Under the pieces are notes generated by a model. It saw nothing but the letters and a program-made list of their open reading frames with translations. It was not told the origin of the DNA and did no database searches. A stretch of 39,411 bases of DNA from a virus: positions 1 through 39,411 of the IMG/VR virus record IMGVR_UViG_3300018080_000064; one strand, 5' to 3'. Below, one piece after another: positions 6,465-15,597 of this stretch. Numbering within the stretch: position 1 is the first letter of the stretch; every line of letters starts with the position of its first letter. The translations under genes and the position numbers were made by a program.

Positions 6465-7700
6465 CTAATCAACCTCGATTATGATTGCGCAAGGGTCAAA
6501 ATCTATAATATCCGCCGTTGTAGCTTCTCCGATGAATTGTACCTGATCGCCCGATCCACTTGGCGCGGTCTGTGTTAAAGTGTTCCCAGTTGTTCCCGTG
6601 GTAGATATATAGACAGTGCCACCCGGTGTCCAATTCCATGTATCATCACGAGCGTAGCCCATCTTTAACCAGTCGCCGCTCGCTGCCGCCGCGATAGTTT
6701 CGAGTGCCATATATGGCTCTCCGCCCATAGTTGCAGCCGCGTCTGCGTCGGCAAACTCAAGATCGTCATCGGCGGCTATATAGCACACATCACCAAAGGC
6801 CACAGAGCCAGCATTACCATTCGTGAAGGTTGCACGAATTCCGCTAGCCGTATGGTCTGCGTCCGGCGTGCTATCAAACTCAAGCTCGCCTATATCCTCA
6901 ATGTCGTTGCCGTTTGCGTTGGCGTGGTTGTCTAACTCCCAATCATCTATATCTAGCCGCAATTCACTGCCCGATATCGTCGCGGTTGCATGACCGCCGA
7001 TGCTTGCATCTATAGAACCCCCCGCAGCATTGCCTGCTACTACGTGAGCCTCCGTAAGCCCTGGCCCATCAGTCCAATCATCCCAATCGGTGAGCCTCGC
7101 GATATATGCTTCCCAGCTTGCCTCAACAAGTTTAAGCGTATCAACAGAGGCGAAATGTGGATCACTTAATTCATTAGACAAAACAGCAGCAGAGTCCACA
7201 GCACCCGTGCCGATATGCCCGAGCTGGATGGCGTTGGCCTTAATTTCACCCTCACCGACAATCGTATCACCCAACGCCCAATCCGGAATGACGCCCGGAT
7301 AGAATGATTCAGGATTGTAAATTGTACTATCGCCGAGCACCCTACCGGGAATGTGCATGTCATCAGCAACTAGATATTTTGCACCGAGTGAGTCTTTGTA
7401 GCAGTCATAGAAACCCTCTGCTGGGTTTGTCAAATACCATCCAGGATAACCGCTATCAGAAACGGCATACGTCCAGTCGGTTCCCTGGCCAGAGGTATCT
7501 GCTAACGGGATCCAGTTCGGGTAGCCGATGATCTTGACGCCATCTGCATTCGTGATTGGATATCCATACGCATCACGGAACACCCGAGGGTCTTTATGGG
7601 TGGCCTGGTATAGACCGGACCCGCCACCGATAGATTCTTGCGTCCCGAAAAACGCAATGAGCAATATGCAGCACAGAGAACAGAATACAAATAAACGCAT
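6465..7700 (-). CDS. Tail-region structural protein with N-terminal signal-like segment, about 411 aa
   Basis: I choose the ATG at 7700 (AGGAG, 6-base spacing) over the ATG at 7706, which has no room for a ribosome site. The N-terminus, MRLFVFCSLCCILLIAFF, is a strongly hydrophobic signal or anchor, followed by a glycine/serine stretch. No lipobox is visible. The rest is alanine-, glycine- and aspartate-rich, with beta-type blocks such as GSELRLDIDDWELDNHAN. A C-terminal region (GGTVYISTTGTTGNTLTQ) resembles phage fibre or capsid-decoration-like beta domains. It follows the hub gene, so a fibre or tip role is likely, but the signal segment is hard to reconcile with cytoplasmic assembly. Confidence 0.7.
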   Translation of the reverse strand: MRLFVFCSLCCILLIAFFGTQESIGGGSGLYQATHKDPRVFRDAYGYPITNADGVKIIGYPNWIPLADTSGQGTDWTYAVSDSGYPGWYLTNPAEGFYDCYKDSLGAKYLVADDMHIPGRVLGDSTIYNPESFYPGVIPDWALGDTIVGEGEIKANAIQLGHIGTGAVDSAAVLSNELSDPHFASVDTLKLVEASWEAYIARLTDWDDWTDGPGLTEAHVVAGNAAGGSIDASIGGHATATISGSELRLDIDDWELDNHANANGNDIEDIGELEFDSTPDADHTASGIRATFTNGNAGSVAFGDVCYIAADDDLEFADADAAATMGGEPYMALETIAAAASGDWLKMGYARDDTWNWTPGGTVYISTTGTTGNTLTQTAPSGSGDQVQFIGEATTADIIDFDPCAIIIEVD

Positions 7701-7702
7701 TA

Positions 7703-10700
7703 TCATCTCCTTCTGTCATGATAACCACTGGTCGGAGGCCCTGCAATTGGAACCTCGACAGGCGGCTTGTCACCATCGTCATCATCTCGACCGATTGCAC
7801 CGGTTGTAAGCATCACGAGGGTCATTGAACCAGTCGCTAAATCTGGTTCTATTCCAATTATGTAGTGATTTATCACCGTCTCGTCCGGCCACAATCGCGG
7901 ATGTGATATCTCGACCGGCTGCCCGATCTGAACTGAAGTAAGTAGCGGCACTCCATAGGCCGTAGTCAAATATCTTGGGCTGCCCCACTCTTCGGTCGTT
8001 TCTAACATCATAGCGGCTCGAAGAGAATCGATCAGCATGGGCTTAACTAGCGGCTTCCATTCTCGAATGCCATAGATGTTTTGGGACGCCATGTTATCGG
8101 CGCGAGTGATCGAGTGTTTCATCTCCCGAAGCTCAAGACCATTGCAGGTAATAATAACACGATCGCCCACTTCAAAGAGTCCCGTCGTATCTGTTAGATA
8201 TTGCGTCGGCTCAAGCGTGAACGAAACACCTGTTCTGCCTACAGCGTAGGTTTGCCCTGGACGGCGCACCCATATAGCGCCCTTGACCACCGCACCGACT
8301 GGCCACGCAGCATATCCACGACCAGTTCCACACGCACCAGGCTTGACATACAGATAGCCCGGTGATGAGTCCTGGTCATAGAATCCGACGACCTGAACCA
8401 TCATCGTATCGACGAACAAAACCATGCCGATTGCAATATGTTCAATACTGCTGACATGCAGGGTTTTAACTGAGTTCTCCCCCCATACGCCTGTATTAGA
8501 AAATTCCGTTGCGACCGTGCACAATCCATCTAGAGAATCCGATAACCGCCGCCCAGCTGCCGGGATAATAGAAACCGACGACCCGACTTTATAATCGCCA
8601 TCGCCACCGACAGCTCCATCAAGCTGAAGCAGGACCCCCCATGAGAAGAGTACGATATTGGTAATTGTGTTGACGTTTCCACTGCCAACTCGCGCCTGAT
8701 CACCAACCCGGAAGTCTGTATCTCCTAAGCGATAATTATCTCCATCTTGATATGCACCGGCCACGCTTATATCAGTATCCTGTGGAGTTGCCTCTACCTT
8801 GAGAACGCCAGACAGATCTGCATAAGAAGCGGCCCAAGAAAACAACAGCACATTTTCATCGTTAAGATCATCTTCTCCGATCACTGGACGCCCGCCCTGG
8901 ATGCAAGTCAGAACAACCCGCTGAGCCCTAGTCGATGTCTGGATCGCATTGATCGCAGCTGACAGATCAATTTCGTTGTGAATGCGATGGTTTATTATTC
9001 CATCGATAATCGCCGGTGACCGCTCGGCAGAATACGTTTTGATCTTGATCAGATTAACCAGATCTTTCATATATTTCTGAGTCGTTATCCGATCAGCGCC
9101 GACTTCGAATACAGTGCCATCAGTATGGCAATGCTCGAAATTTTTATCTCGTAGTGTTATAAGCCCATCGTTTCTCGGGCACTCCAGGAAATTGATATCG
9201 CCATCTTTGGTAGTGAACGTGCGCCAATCCCGACCTGCCACCTGTCGCAAACACTCAAGAGCATCGTGAGCCTTCATCTCTTTGAAATCAGCAAGCGGGA
9301 TTATATCCGATACCTTTGTCGAATATCTCCAAAGACTGACGCGCCCGGCCGGAGAGTTGTTTGACAAACTTGGCCAGCGACCCTGATTAGCCCATATGCT
9401 GTAGCTGTAAATGCCTTCGTTCGTATCGGCGGGCGGCCCGCTTGCGCTAACGCCAATCAAATCATCATTCGTTGAATCATAAAAGATATTGCATGATGAC
9501 CAGACGTTCTCTTGATCGATCGGATTGTTTTCTGTCAGGCTGATAAATCGTAATTTGGGATCCCAGTTTTCACCAATGCGGACCTCATATATGCCGCCGC
9601 TAGCTTGATCTTGTGCGTAGAACACAGACTCAGACGTTGAAACACCATATTCTCTGTCTGATAGTTCAAACGGTGCTGATGAGGTCGGAAATGAAGTCCC
9701 ATTTTCTGAGCTTCTAAACATCCCATCCCCAGCAACATAGAATCCATATGCCTTGCCGGATATACCTCGATGATTCAGGCACGTTCCGAAGATTGGAGCA
9801 CCGGTTGTTGATTGACTGGTTGCTCGGATCGTGCAAATCAATGGCCCCCACGAGTAACCGTTATCACCCATGTAGTTATCTACAGTATCCCAATCTGCCA
9901 TTTCCGTTGATGGCGTTAGGTCGGTCGGACTTGATAGATGACCTGAGCCGAACGAATATCTATGAATGAACATAGAATCACGGATCTGTGATCTGAACGT
10001 GCCATCGTTTTCAACCAGTGTATGCGTTCCAGCAACATACAGATAATTGCCGAACGGGCAGAAAGCAGTGATCGTATAATCTCTTGCATCGTCTCCCGCA
10101 TAACTCGGCTGTCTGATTTCATGACGCTCAAAGGTTTGATTCTGGAAGTAATACTTACAGATCATATAGCGAGTTCCATCATATGAAATCCAGACAATCG
10201 CATGATGTATATATGATATCTTGAATGCTTCGTGATGCGCTGCATGATGATAGGCATAGACAGGGCTTTCGGCTACGTCGGGATCCGCTGTCCCCCATGC
10301 GGAGTAGTATCCCTTTTCAAATCGCTGCTCATGTTTTTGAACCGTTCTAGTCAATCTATCCGCTGAATCAAATCGTGGATTAACTGTGTGCTGGGTCGCG
10401 GTCTCGCTGTCTACCCCAGTCACAGCGCCCCAGCGATTCTGACCTTCAGCGACACCATTAGCATCTCGAAACGGCGCGGAAGTTTTGCACTTGAACGGAA
10501 CGGCTATTCGCTCACAATCGTCATAATCCTCGACCATGCCCGGTCCCCAGCCATATTGCCTCTCGCTATAATACGTTTTCGATCCTGGCCAAGTTGGGAG
10601 AAAATTGGGCATCCAAGTATCGTAGATCCCCACCACGCCTGAATATGTGAGTGTGTCTTTTGCTATCATGGCCACAGCGCTGTACAAGAGCGTTATATCG

Positions 10701-11656
10701 TGCTGAGTCGATGAGAAATTGCCGATGCTGACGGCGAAGATAAATGTCGTATTGTAGCTTAGGTGATCGGCAACAAAGACGAATTCGTATCCCGCTGAAA
10801 GCTCTGGATATACTTCATAAAGCCATGTGTCGGTATCACGATCCCAGCGAGCTGCCGCCGGACAGTTGTACTGTCGTGAATATCCGACCTGAAATATGAC
10901 CTGGCTCAATCCGCGCTGATCTGCGCACTGGTGGCGAGGAACAAAGTCTCGGTTTTCGTATCTGGTCCCGTCAGTATTCTTGACCGGCACATTTCCCAAG
11001 ACAGAAAATCGTTTCTTTTCGCTGGTGAATTCTATCCGGTCCACTATCTCCGACGACGGCTCCAACTCTCCATGAGAAGTTGTATTGATCAGCTCTTTAA
11101 CCAGCGCTGTAATGTGCCAGTTAGAAAACCACGTATCGCCTCGCTTCATATCAGATGCAGACGTATCAGAGAGTATGCTCAAAGGGTCAGCCAGCGTCGC
11201 CACAGCGATATCGGATGAATCCTGAGCCACTTCCCCGCTGAATATAAAAGTGCCCATCACGTCACGGGAAATGGCCCCACCGGGATTATCTTCGTTATGG
11301 ACGAGAACTATCTGGGCGCGAACATTATCCCAAGCCGTGATACCGTATTCGATTCCATCTTTCCAGAACCGCAGCGTCTCAGGATCTTGGCCGAATATAC
11401 CATCATCGTTCCTGAGCTGGACCTTGAAAGATGGCACCAAGCAGCGCCCGCTTCGATCGATTGGCTTAATCTTCCACTTTGGCAACGCGTGGAGCCTTCG
11501 CCAGCCCTCATCTATCGGGTTGTCCTGGTTCGATTTGTTGATATCTACATACGCCCAGGAGTCGTAATTCTTGCGCTTCATATATACTTCAAATGCCACC
11601 TCGAAAGGCGGCACCCGGCCAGTCAGACTCGCCTTGTCGAAGTTAGAAAGTGCCAC
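7703..11656 (-). CDS. Large tail hub / tip protein, 1,317 aa
   Basis: Likely central hub of the siphovirus tail tip. The start is the GTG at 11656: AGGAGG lies 10 bases upstream and the GTG shares a base with the upstream TAG. The N-terminal third has a hub-like pattern (VQLRNDDGIFG, DVMGTFIFSGEV, IAVATLADPLSILSD). A middle section of several hundred residues is rich in aromatic beta strands (YDGTRYMICKYYF, FGNYLYVAGTHTLV) and looks like an inserted propeller-type domain. It then returns to a hub signature, HDALECLRQVAGRDWRTF and DGDINFLECPR. The C-terminus is again hub-like. It probably carries both structural and receptor-contact functions. Confidence 0.75.
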   Translation of the reverse strand: MALSNFDKASLTGRVPPFEVAFEVYMKRKNYDSWAYVDINKSNQDNPIDEGWRRLHALPKWKIKPIDRSGRCLVPSFKVQLRNDDGIFGQDPETLRFWKDGIEYGITAWDNVRAQIVLVHNEDNPGGAISRDVMGTFIFSGEVAQDSSDIAVATLADPLSILSDTSASDMKRGDTWFSNWHITALVKELINTTSHGELEPSSEIVDRIEFTSEKKRFSVLGNVPVKNTDGTRYENRDFVPRHQCADQRGLSQVIFQVGYSRQYNCPAAARWDRDTDTWLYEVYPELSAGYEFVFVADHLSYNTTFIFAVSIGNFSSTQHDITLLYSAVAMIAKDTLTYSGVVGIYDTWMPNFLPTWPGSKTYYSERQYGWGPGMVEDYDDCERIAVPFKCKTSAPFRDANGVAEGQNRWGAVTGVDSETATQHTVNPRFDSADRLTRTVQKHEQRFEKGYYSAWGTADPDVAESPVYAYHHAAHHEAFKISYIHHAIVWISYDGTRYMICKYYFQNQTFERHEIRQPSYAGDDARDYTITAFCPFGNYLYVAGTHTLVENDGTFRSQIRDSMFIHRYSFGSGHLSSPTDLTPSTEMADWDTVDNYMGDNGYSWGPLICTIRATSQSTTGAPIFGTCLNHRGISGKAYGFYVAGDGMFRSSENGTSFPTSSAPFELSDREYGVSTSESVFYAQDQASGGIYEVRIGENWDPKLRFISLTENNPIDQENVWSSCNIFYDSTNDDLIGVSASGPPADTNEGIYSYSIWANQGRWPSLSNNSPAGRVSLWRYSTKVSDIIPLADFKEMKAHDALECLRQVAGRDWRTFTTKDGDINFLECPRNDGLITLRDKNFEHCHTDGTVFEVGADRITTQKYMKDLVNLIKIKTYSAERSPAIIDGIINHRIHNEIDLSAAINAIQTSTRAQRVVLTCIQGGRPVIGEDDLNDENVLLFSWAASYADLSGVLKVEATPQDTDISVAGAYQDGDNYRLGDTDFRVGDQARVGSGNVNTITNIVLFSWGVLLQLDGAVGGDGDYKVGSSVSIIPAAGRRLSDSLDGLCTVATEFSNTGVWGENSVKTLHVSSIEHIAIGMVLFVDTMMVQVVGFYDQDSSPGYLYVKPGACGTGRGYAAWPVGAVVKGAIWVRRPGQTYAVGRTGVSFTLEPTQYLTDTTGLFEVGDRVIITCNGLELREMKHSITRADNMASQNIYGIREWKPLVKPMLIDSLRAAMMLETTEEWGSPRYLTTAYGVPLLTSVQIGQPVEISHPRLWPDETVINHYIIGIEPDLATGSMTLVMLTTGAIGRDDDDGDKPPVEVPIAGPPTSGYHDRRR

Positions 11657-12660
11657 TATTGGGTGACCTCCTGGAACGTCGCCGCGCACTGGTACATAGC
11701 GTTATCGTCGGGGAAATAATCCAGCGCTTGAGAGAAATTCAAGCTCGGCATATTGGCATAGAACGCATGTTTCATGCCGTCTTTTTGCATGCAGATAATC
11801 ACCGGTTGCTGGGAACCCCGGTCGAATACATTGCATTTATTTGTATCACAATACGCCTCTGTATTTTGCGTGGCAGTCCCCTTATTCCACTGGAAGCATT
11901 TCTCAAAGTGCTCTCGGTCATCGATACTCATGTATGGGAAATTCAGGTTGACCCATCTAGGCGTGATCGGAACCTGACCGATAGATGACCGTGGGCGAAT
12001 CGTTCCGGCCGGTGACTGTGCCCGGCCTGGCGTGGAGAAGCCATCGCTGACCTGAGCATCGAAATTAGAATCCAGAGCATCAAATGGATTAGTTGTATTG
12101 ATTAGCGGCGCCATACCGGCCCATGTGATATAAGCAGCTGACGACGTGCCGGAACTCATATCTCTGAAGGCAATCCGCATTTTGTAATATGAGCAGTCGG
12201 AATCGACTTCCCACTGGACCGCACCAGTCAGCAGCGTGAATTTATCGGATCCGAAATATTGGGAATTATCCGGGTGATCTAAATAGGTTAATCCTGACAC
12301 CGTGCCGACAACCCCGTTAGATTTGACTGACTGGGCCTCGGCCATAACCAAGCGGTTGCTATTAGATGACCAGGTGCTTGTTTTCACGAGAGCGCCGAGC
12401 CACATTGTGACCGTCTTCGCTCCAGAGTTGAACGGATAACCAGCCACACCCCTTGGCGTGACCCCGCTGAGAATACAGTCATCAGAACCGAACAATGCGC
12501 CATCGATATCTATTTTCTCATAAACGCCGGCCATTGCCTGGGAATCACCGCCGCGTTGGAGAGTGTCAATCCCCTGAGATTCCCAGCCCTTCCCATCATC
12601 GATGCCATATAAGAAATTAGGATCTGGCAGCATTAGCCCACGCATCAGGTTGAATTTCAT
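11656..12660 (-). CDS. Distal tail / tail tip protein, 334 aa
   Basis: Lies between the tape measure and the hub, the standard position of the distal tail protein in siphoviruses. No clear Dit motif is recognised. The sequence is beta-rich, with LNFPYMSIDDREHFEKCFQW near the C-terminus and several cysteines (CDTNKCNVFD). Start and stop overlap both neighbours by a base or two, so it is tightly coupled. The assignment is by synteny; the protein could equally be a specialised tail tip component. Confidence 0.65.
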   Translation of the reverse strand: MKFNLMRGLMLPDPNFLYGIDDGKGWESQGIDTLQRGGDSQAMAGVYEKIDIDGALFGSDDCILSGVTPRGVAGYPFNSGAKTVTMWLGALVKTSTWSSNSNRLVMAEAQSVKSNGVVGTVSGLTYLDHPDNSQYFGSDKFTLLTGAVQWEVDSDCSYYKMRIAFRDMSSGTSSAAYITWAGMAPLINTTNPFDALDSNFDAQVSDGFSTPGRAQSPAGTIRPRSSIGQVPITPRWVNLNFPYMSIDDREHFEKCFQWNKGTATQNTEAYCDTNKCNVFDRGSQQPVIICMQKDGMKHAFYANMPSLNFSQALDYFPDDNAMYQCAATFQEVTQ

Positions 12661-14603
12661 TAGGCAACTCCCATCGCACCCAGCTGGATAGCATCCTCGA
12701 TTGCCGGTATGACCTCGGTATCTACCATCTCACGCAGACCACCGAGGCCATATGATGTCACCCCGTGGTGGTTGATATTTACCACGATAGATAGATTCTG
12801 AGCCCGGAGCGTGGCCGTCTTAGAAAACGATGTAACGCCATCCGCCTGGCCGTAAGTATCCCCGCCATCTGTATCAACGATAGACACTGGCGTCGGATCT
12901 GGTGCTGAAGAATCACCTCTGATTGCACCTCCGGCGATTCCGCCTACAGCAGTCCACGCAGCAGCGGATGCGGCAAACTTTGCTGCACTCCAGAAGTTGA
13001 ATGTACCCTGTGCTGTAAACATCTCAGCGATGGCTTCCAGCTTGCCAAGAGCAGCCTTCTTGGTTTTCATTTGAACCCAATCAGCCAGAATGTTCCGGCT
13101 TGTCGCCTTGCTTGCCTTCCAGATTCCAGTGAGCAATTTGCCTTCACCCTTGCCCCAAGCGATTCCCACCTTCTCTATGCCGGTATAATAATCTCTCCAA
13201 TAGCCAGCAGCCAATGCCGTATTCGATTCTAGTTTGTCCTTCCAGTCTTCTAGATCTTCATTAAATTTACCGAACCGATTCTCACCCGCGGGATCTGTAA
13301 TTTCCATCAGCTTATCTAGGCTATCACCGTCTGGTTTTCTGAATCCAGCGGTTGGCATCACAGCATCGGTGAGTGACCCATATGTATCTGGAACGACCGG
13401 TCCCTTGACCTCATAGGCATCTAGTCGACCCAGTAGCTTTTCCAATACCTTGATTAGCGGGGAATCCTGCTTTTCCTCTTTTATGGGCTTGTCTACCTGC
13501 ATCATGGCGCGATACCAATCTGGCGTTTCAATCATCGATCCACCACGAATCTCTTCTGCTGTTTTCTTTGAGAATAGAGCAGCTGCCTTGTCCCACATAC
13601 TCGGATCGGGTAGATACCACTTGCCGCTATCACCGATTGGAGTGCCACCTAACATGGCATCGGCACCGGGCTTATTGATATTCGATCCGCCCTTGCCCAT
13701 AAAGCGCTTGAGCCCTCCGACTACATCATGGCTTGATAAAAATGCACCTAGCTGTTCACCAACTTTTGCCATTTCAATCGTTGCCCGAACCATCACTTTA
13801 ATCGTATCGAGGAACAGCTGAGACAATGTTTTGCCTATAGCCATTGCAGCTTTCTCAGCATCACCGGATGCAAAGGTCTCGCGGATCGATTCCAGCAGGA
13901 TTCCAAATACATCACGCACCGTCACGAATAAACCTGAATCATTGATCAGCTTCGAGAATTTCATCCACTCATCCGCGAACATGGACATGATGCCCTTGTA
14001 GGTTTTGGACATGCGAACCATGCCGCCCATCGCCTTCTTCTCGAACAGCGATATCACGGCTTCCTCGACCTCTTTCAACCCCTCTTTAGTGGATCGATTG
14101 ATCTTGTGCCCGATCTCTTCTGCAATGTGGAATGAGGTTATACCGAATGCCTTTAGCCGTTCCATTTCTCCGGTAGTGGCTCCCGCGATCGCCATGGCAG
14201 CATCTTGAAATGGCTTGCCGAATGCACTTGCCATATCACCGGCAGCAGTCAGAGCACGCTCAGAATAAACGCCGAATGATTCCATGATCCGGGCCGCATC
14301 TACTACGCCCGGCAGCTGGAACGGGGTAGAGGCCGCAAACGTGAAGAGCGATCGCATTCGCTCCTCAGCCGCAGCAGTGGAACCGAGAAGGGTCTCCCAT
14401 TGAACTGTATAAGTCTCAAAATTAGCGCCTGTGTTGACAATTCCCATTAGGGCATCTTTGGCCCGGTTCGCTGTCTGGACTATTTGCCCGAGGATTTTCT
14501 TGCCGACTTCAAGCGCCTGATTGAACTCAGTCCATGAGTTTTTCATCACGGACAGTTCCTTGGTCCCATGCGTTTTTATATTTAGGCCAATCGTGGCTGA
14601 CAT
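12660..14603 (-). CDS. Tape measure protein, 647 aa
   Basis: Long helical protein between the frameshifted chaperone and the tail tip genes. The N-terminal region has the tape measure signature seen in phage TMPs: FETYTVQWETLLGSTAAAEE, then FAASTPFQLP and MERLKAFGIT (about residues 60-180). Two hydrophobic stretches are present, the clearest near the C-terminus (FAASAAAWTAVGGIAGG). With roughly 1.5 angstrom per residue, as known for tape measures, the tail would be about 95-100 nm, which is short to medium for a siphovirus. Confidence 0.85.
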   Translation of the reverse strand: MSATIGLNIKTHGTKELSVMKNSWTEFNQALEVGKKILGQIVQTANRAKDALMGIVNTGANFETYTVQWETLLGSTAAAEERMRSLFTFAASTPFQLPGVVDAARIMESFGVYSERALTAAGDMASAFGKPFQDAAMAIAGATTGEMERLKAFGITSFHIAEEIGHKINRSTKEGLKEVEEAVISLFEKKAMGGMVRMSKTYKGIMSMFADEWMKFSKLINDSGLFVTVRDVFGILLESIRETFASGDAEKAAMAIGKTLSQLFLDTIKVMVRATIEMAKVGEQLGAFLSSHDVVGGLKRFMGKGGSNINKPGADAMLGGTPIGDSGKWYLPDPSMWDKAAALFSKKTAEEIRGGSMIETPDWYRAMMQVDKPIKEEKQDSPLIKVLEKLLGRLDAYEVKGPVVPDTYGSLTDAVMPTAGFRKPDGDSLDKLMEITDPAGENRFGKFNEDLEDWKDKLESNTALAAGYWRDYYTGIEKVGIAWGKGEGKLLTGIWKASKATSRNILADWVQMKTKKAALGKLEAIAEMFTAQGTFNFWSAAKFAASAAAWTAVGGIAGGAIRGDSSAPDPTPVSIVDTDGGDTYGQADGVTSFSKTATLRAQNLSIVVNINHHGVTSYGLGGLREMVDTEVIPAIEDAIQLGAMGVA

Positions 14604-14606
14604 CCA

Positions 14607-15086
14607 CTACTCCTTCGCAGCGACCTTTTTCTCTAGTTCTTTATTACGCCGGTGCTCAATCAGAATCGCCACGCCCCGGACATGCTCAAGTATTTCCTTC
14701 AGCACCCAGGGCCACTCGGAAACGGCCCCGGGAACTGGTGGCTGGTGCCAAGCTGAGAGTCCTGCCTCCATTGACAAAACGGCTGACAGATCCTCTGCAT
14801 CAGACCCGAAATATTTTGAGCATATCGCCTTGCCATCTACCTTGCAGCGCTCCTCTATGAACTTGATCGTGTTCTTTTCAGGCAGTCGCTTCTCGAATTG
14901 CTCCCGCGTGAATAACACGGGCGGCAAACCATCTACGGAGATACAGCGGTGCTCGGTGTCGTCCCAGCAGTGTCGTCCTCTTTTGAGACCCTTGGCTTCG
15001 CAGTATCCGCAGGACCACATGTCTCCAAGTCCCTCTGCCTTGGTCTTGCGTCTGGCTTCTCGGACTTCGAGGAAGAGGGAGACACT
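14607..15086 (-). CDS. Tail assembly chaperone, T-frame made by -1 frameshift (GT fusion)
   Basis: This frame is open in -1 relative to the upstream chaperone gene and is joined to it by slippage at 15086-15092. After the shift the protein reads SVSLFLEVREARRKTKAEGL, then GDMWSCGYCEAKGLKRGRHC. The C-x2-C with nearby C and H resembles a small metal site, a frequent feature of T-domain extensions. 159 residues are added. An independent ATG exists at 15020 but has no convincing ribosome site. The fusion would recruit the tape measure protein to the tail tube during assembly. Confidence 0.8.
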   Translation of the reverse strand, partial: SVSLFLEVREARRKTKAEGLGDMWSCGYCEAKGLKRGRHCWDDTEHRCISVDGLPPVLFTREQFEKRLPEKNTIKFIEERCKVDGKAICSKYFGSDAEDLSAVLSMEAGLSAWHQPPVPGAVSEWPWVLKEILEHVRGVAILIEHRRNKELEKKVAAKE

Positions 15087-15463
15087 TTTTTTAACTTCTC
15101 CAAGGCCTCCACATTCATGATCGCCGAGATCAGCTCGCCGCAGCAGACTTGCGGCATATCTTCGAGCAGACGCTTGATGTCTTCGTACTCGGTCAGCGTC
15201 GGCTTGTCTGGATAGGGTGAGTTTTCCACCTTCGTGACGAAATGAGCCATGTAAGCGATCTGCTCGTCTGTCATCTCATCAGCCTTTTTTGTTGCCGTAG
15301 CCAGATCCGCACGAGCGGCTCCCGGCTTGACAGTGGCCAATGTGACGATTGCATTGTACCGATTCATCTCCCGCGTTTTCATGTTCTTGATATGAAACAC
15401 GGCCCGGGGGTCATCATAATCGGTGGTCAGTTCAATTGGCACTGGGTCGAAGTACAACCTCAT
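14933..15463 (-). CDS. Tail assembly chaperone, G-frame
   Basis: Located between tail tube and tape measure, the conserved site of G-type chaperones. I choose the ATG at 15463 (MRLYFDPVPIELTTDYDDPR) because GAGG precedes it by 5 bases, giving about 176 aa. A longer basic N-terminus starting at 15595 is also open, lies 2 bases after the tube stop, and cannot be excluded. The protein contains NRYNAIVTLATVKPGAARAD and DEQIAYMAHFVTKVE. Without frameshifting it ends 49 codons past the slippery site in a Ser/Pro/Lys-rich tail. Confidence 0.75.
   Translation of the reverse strand: MRLYFDPVPIELTTDYDDPRAVFHIKNMKTREMNRYNAIVTLATVKPGAARADLATATKKADEMTDEQIAYMAHFVTKVENSPYPDKPTLTEYEDIKRLLEDMPQVCCGELISAIMNVEALEKLKKVSPSSSKSEKPDARPRQRDLETCGPADTAKPRVSKEDDTAGTTPSTAVSP
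15086..15092 (-). promoter_or_regulatory. Programmed -1 frameshift site, A AAA AAA G
   Basis: On the minus strand the zero-frame codons are AAG TTA AAA AAA GTG, so the heptamer A AAA AAA is correctly phased for tandem -1 slippage. The -1 frame immediately after it stays open to 14607. This is the classic arrangement of the lambda G/GT type. I did not identify a definite downstream pseudoknot. Confidence 0.85.
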
Positions 15464-15597
15464 ATACGCCTCTTTTCTCTCTTTACTGTACTGAACTCTC
15501 TGTCCATGCTCTGTGCCTGGTGCTCTCAAGCCCGCGAGGTCAGCTCGTATCCTCCATGCGTTCCTCGCAGTCTTTGATCGCTTTCTGTTTGCCATTG

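Noticed and set aside
11297-11719. Plus-strand open frame of 140 codons
   Set aside because: Antisense shadow of the hub and distal tail genes; composition follows the reverse complement of the real genes.
14521-15120. Plus-strand open frame of 199 codons
   Set aside because: Antisense to the tape measure start and the frameshifted chaperones; the minus-strand reading is well supported.
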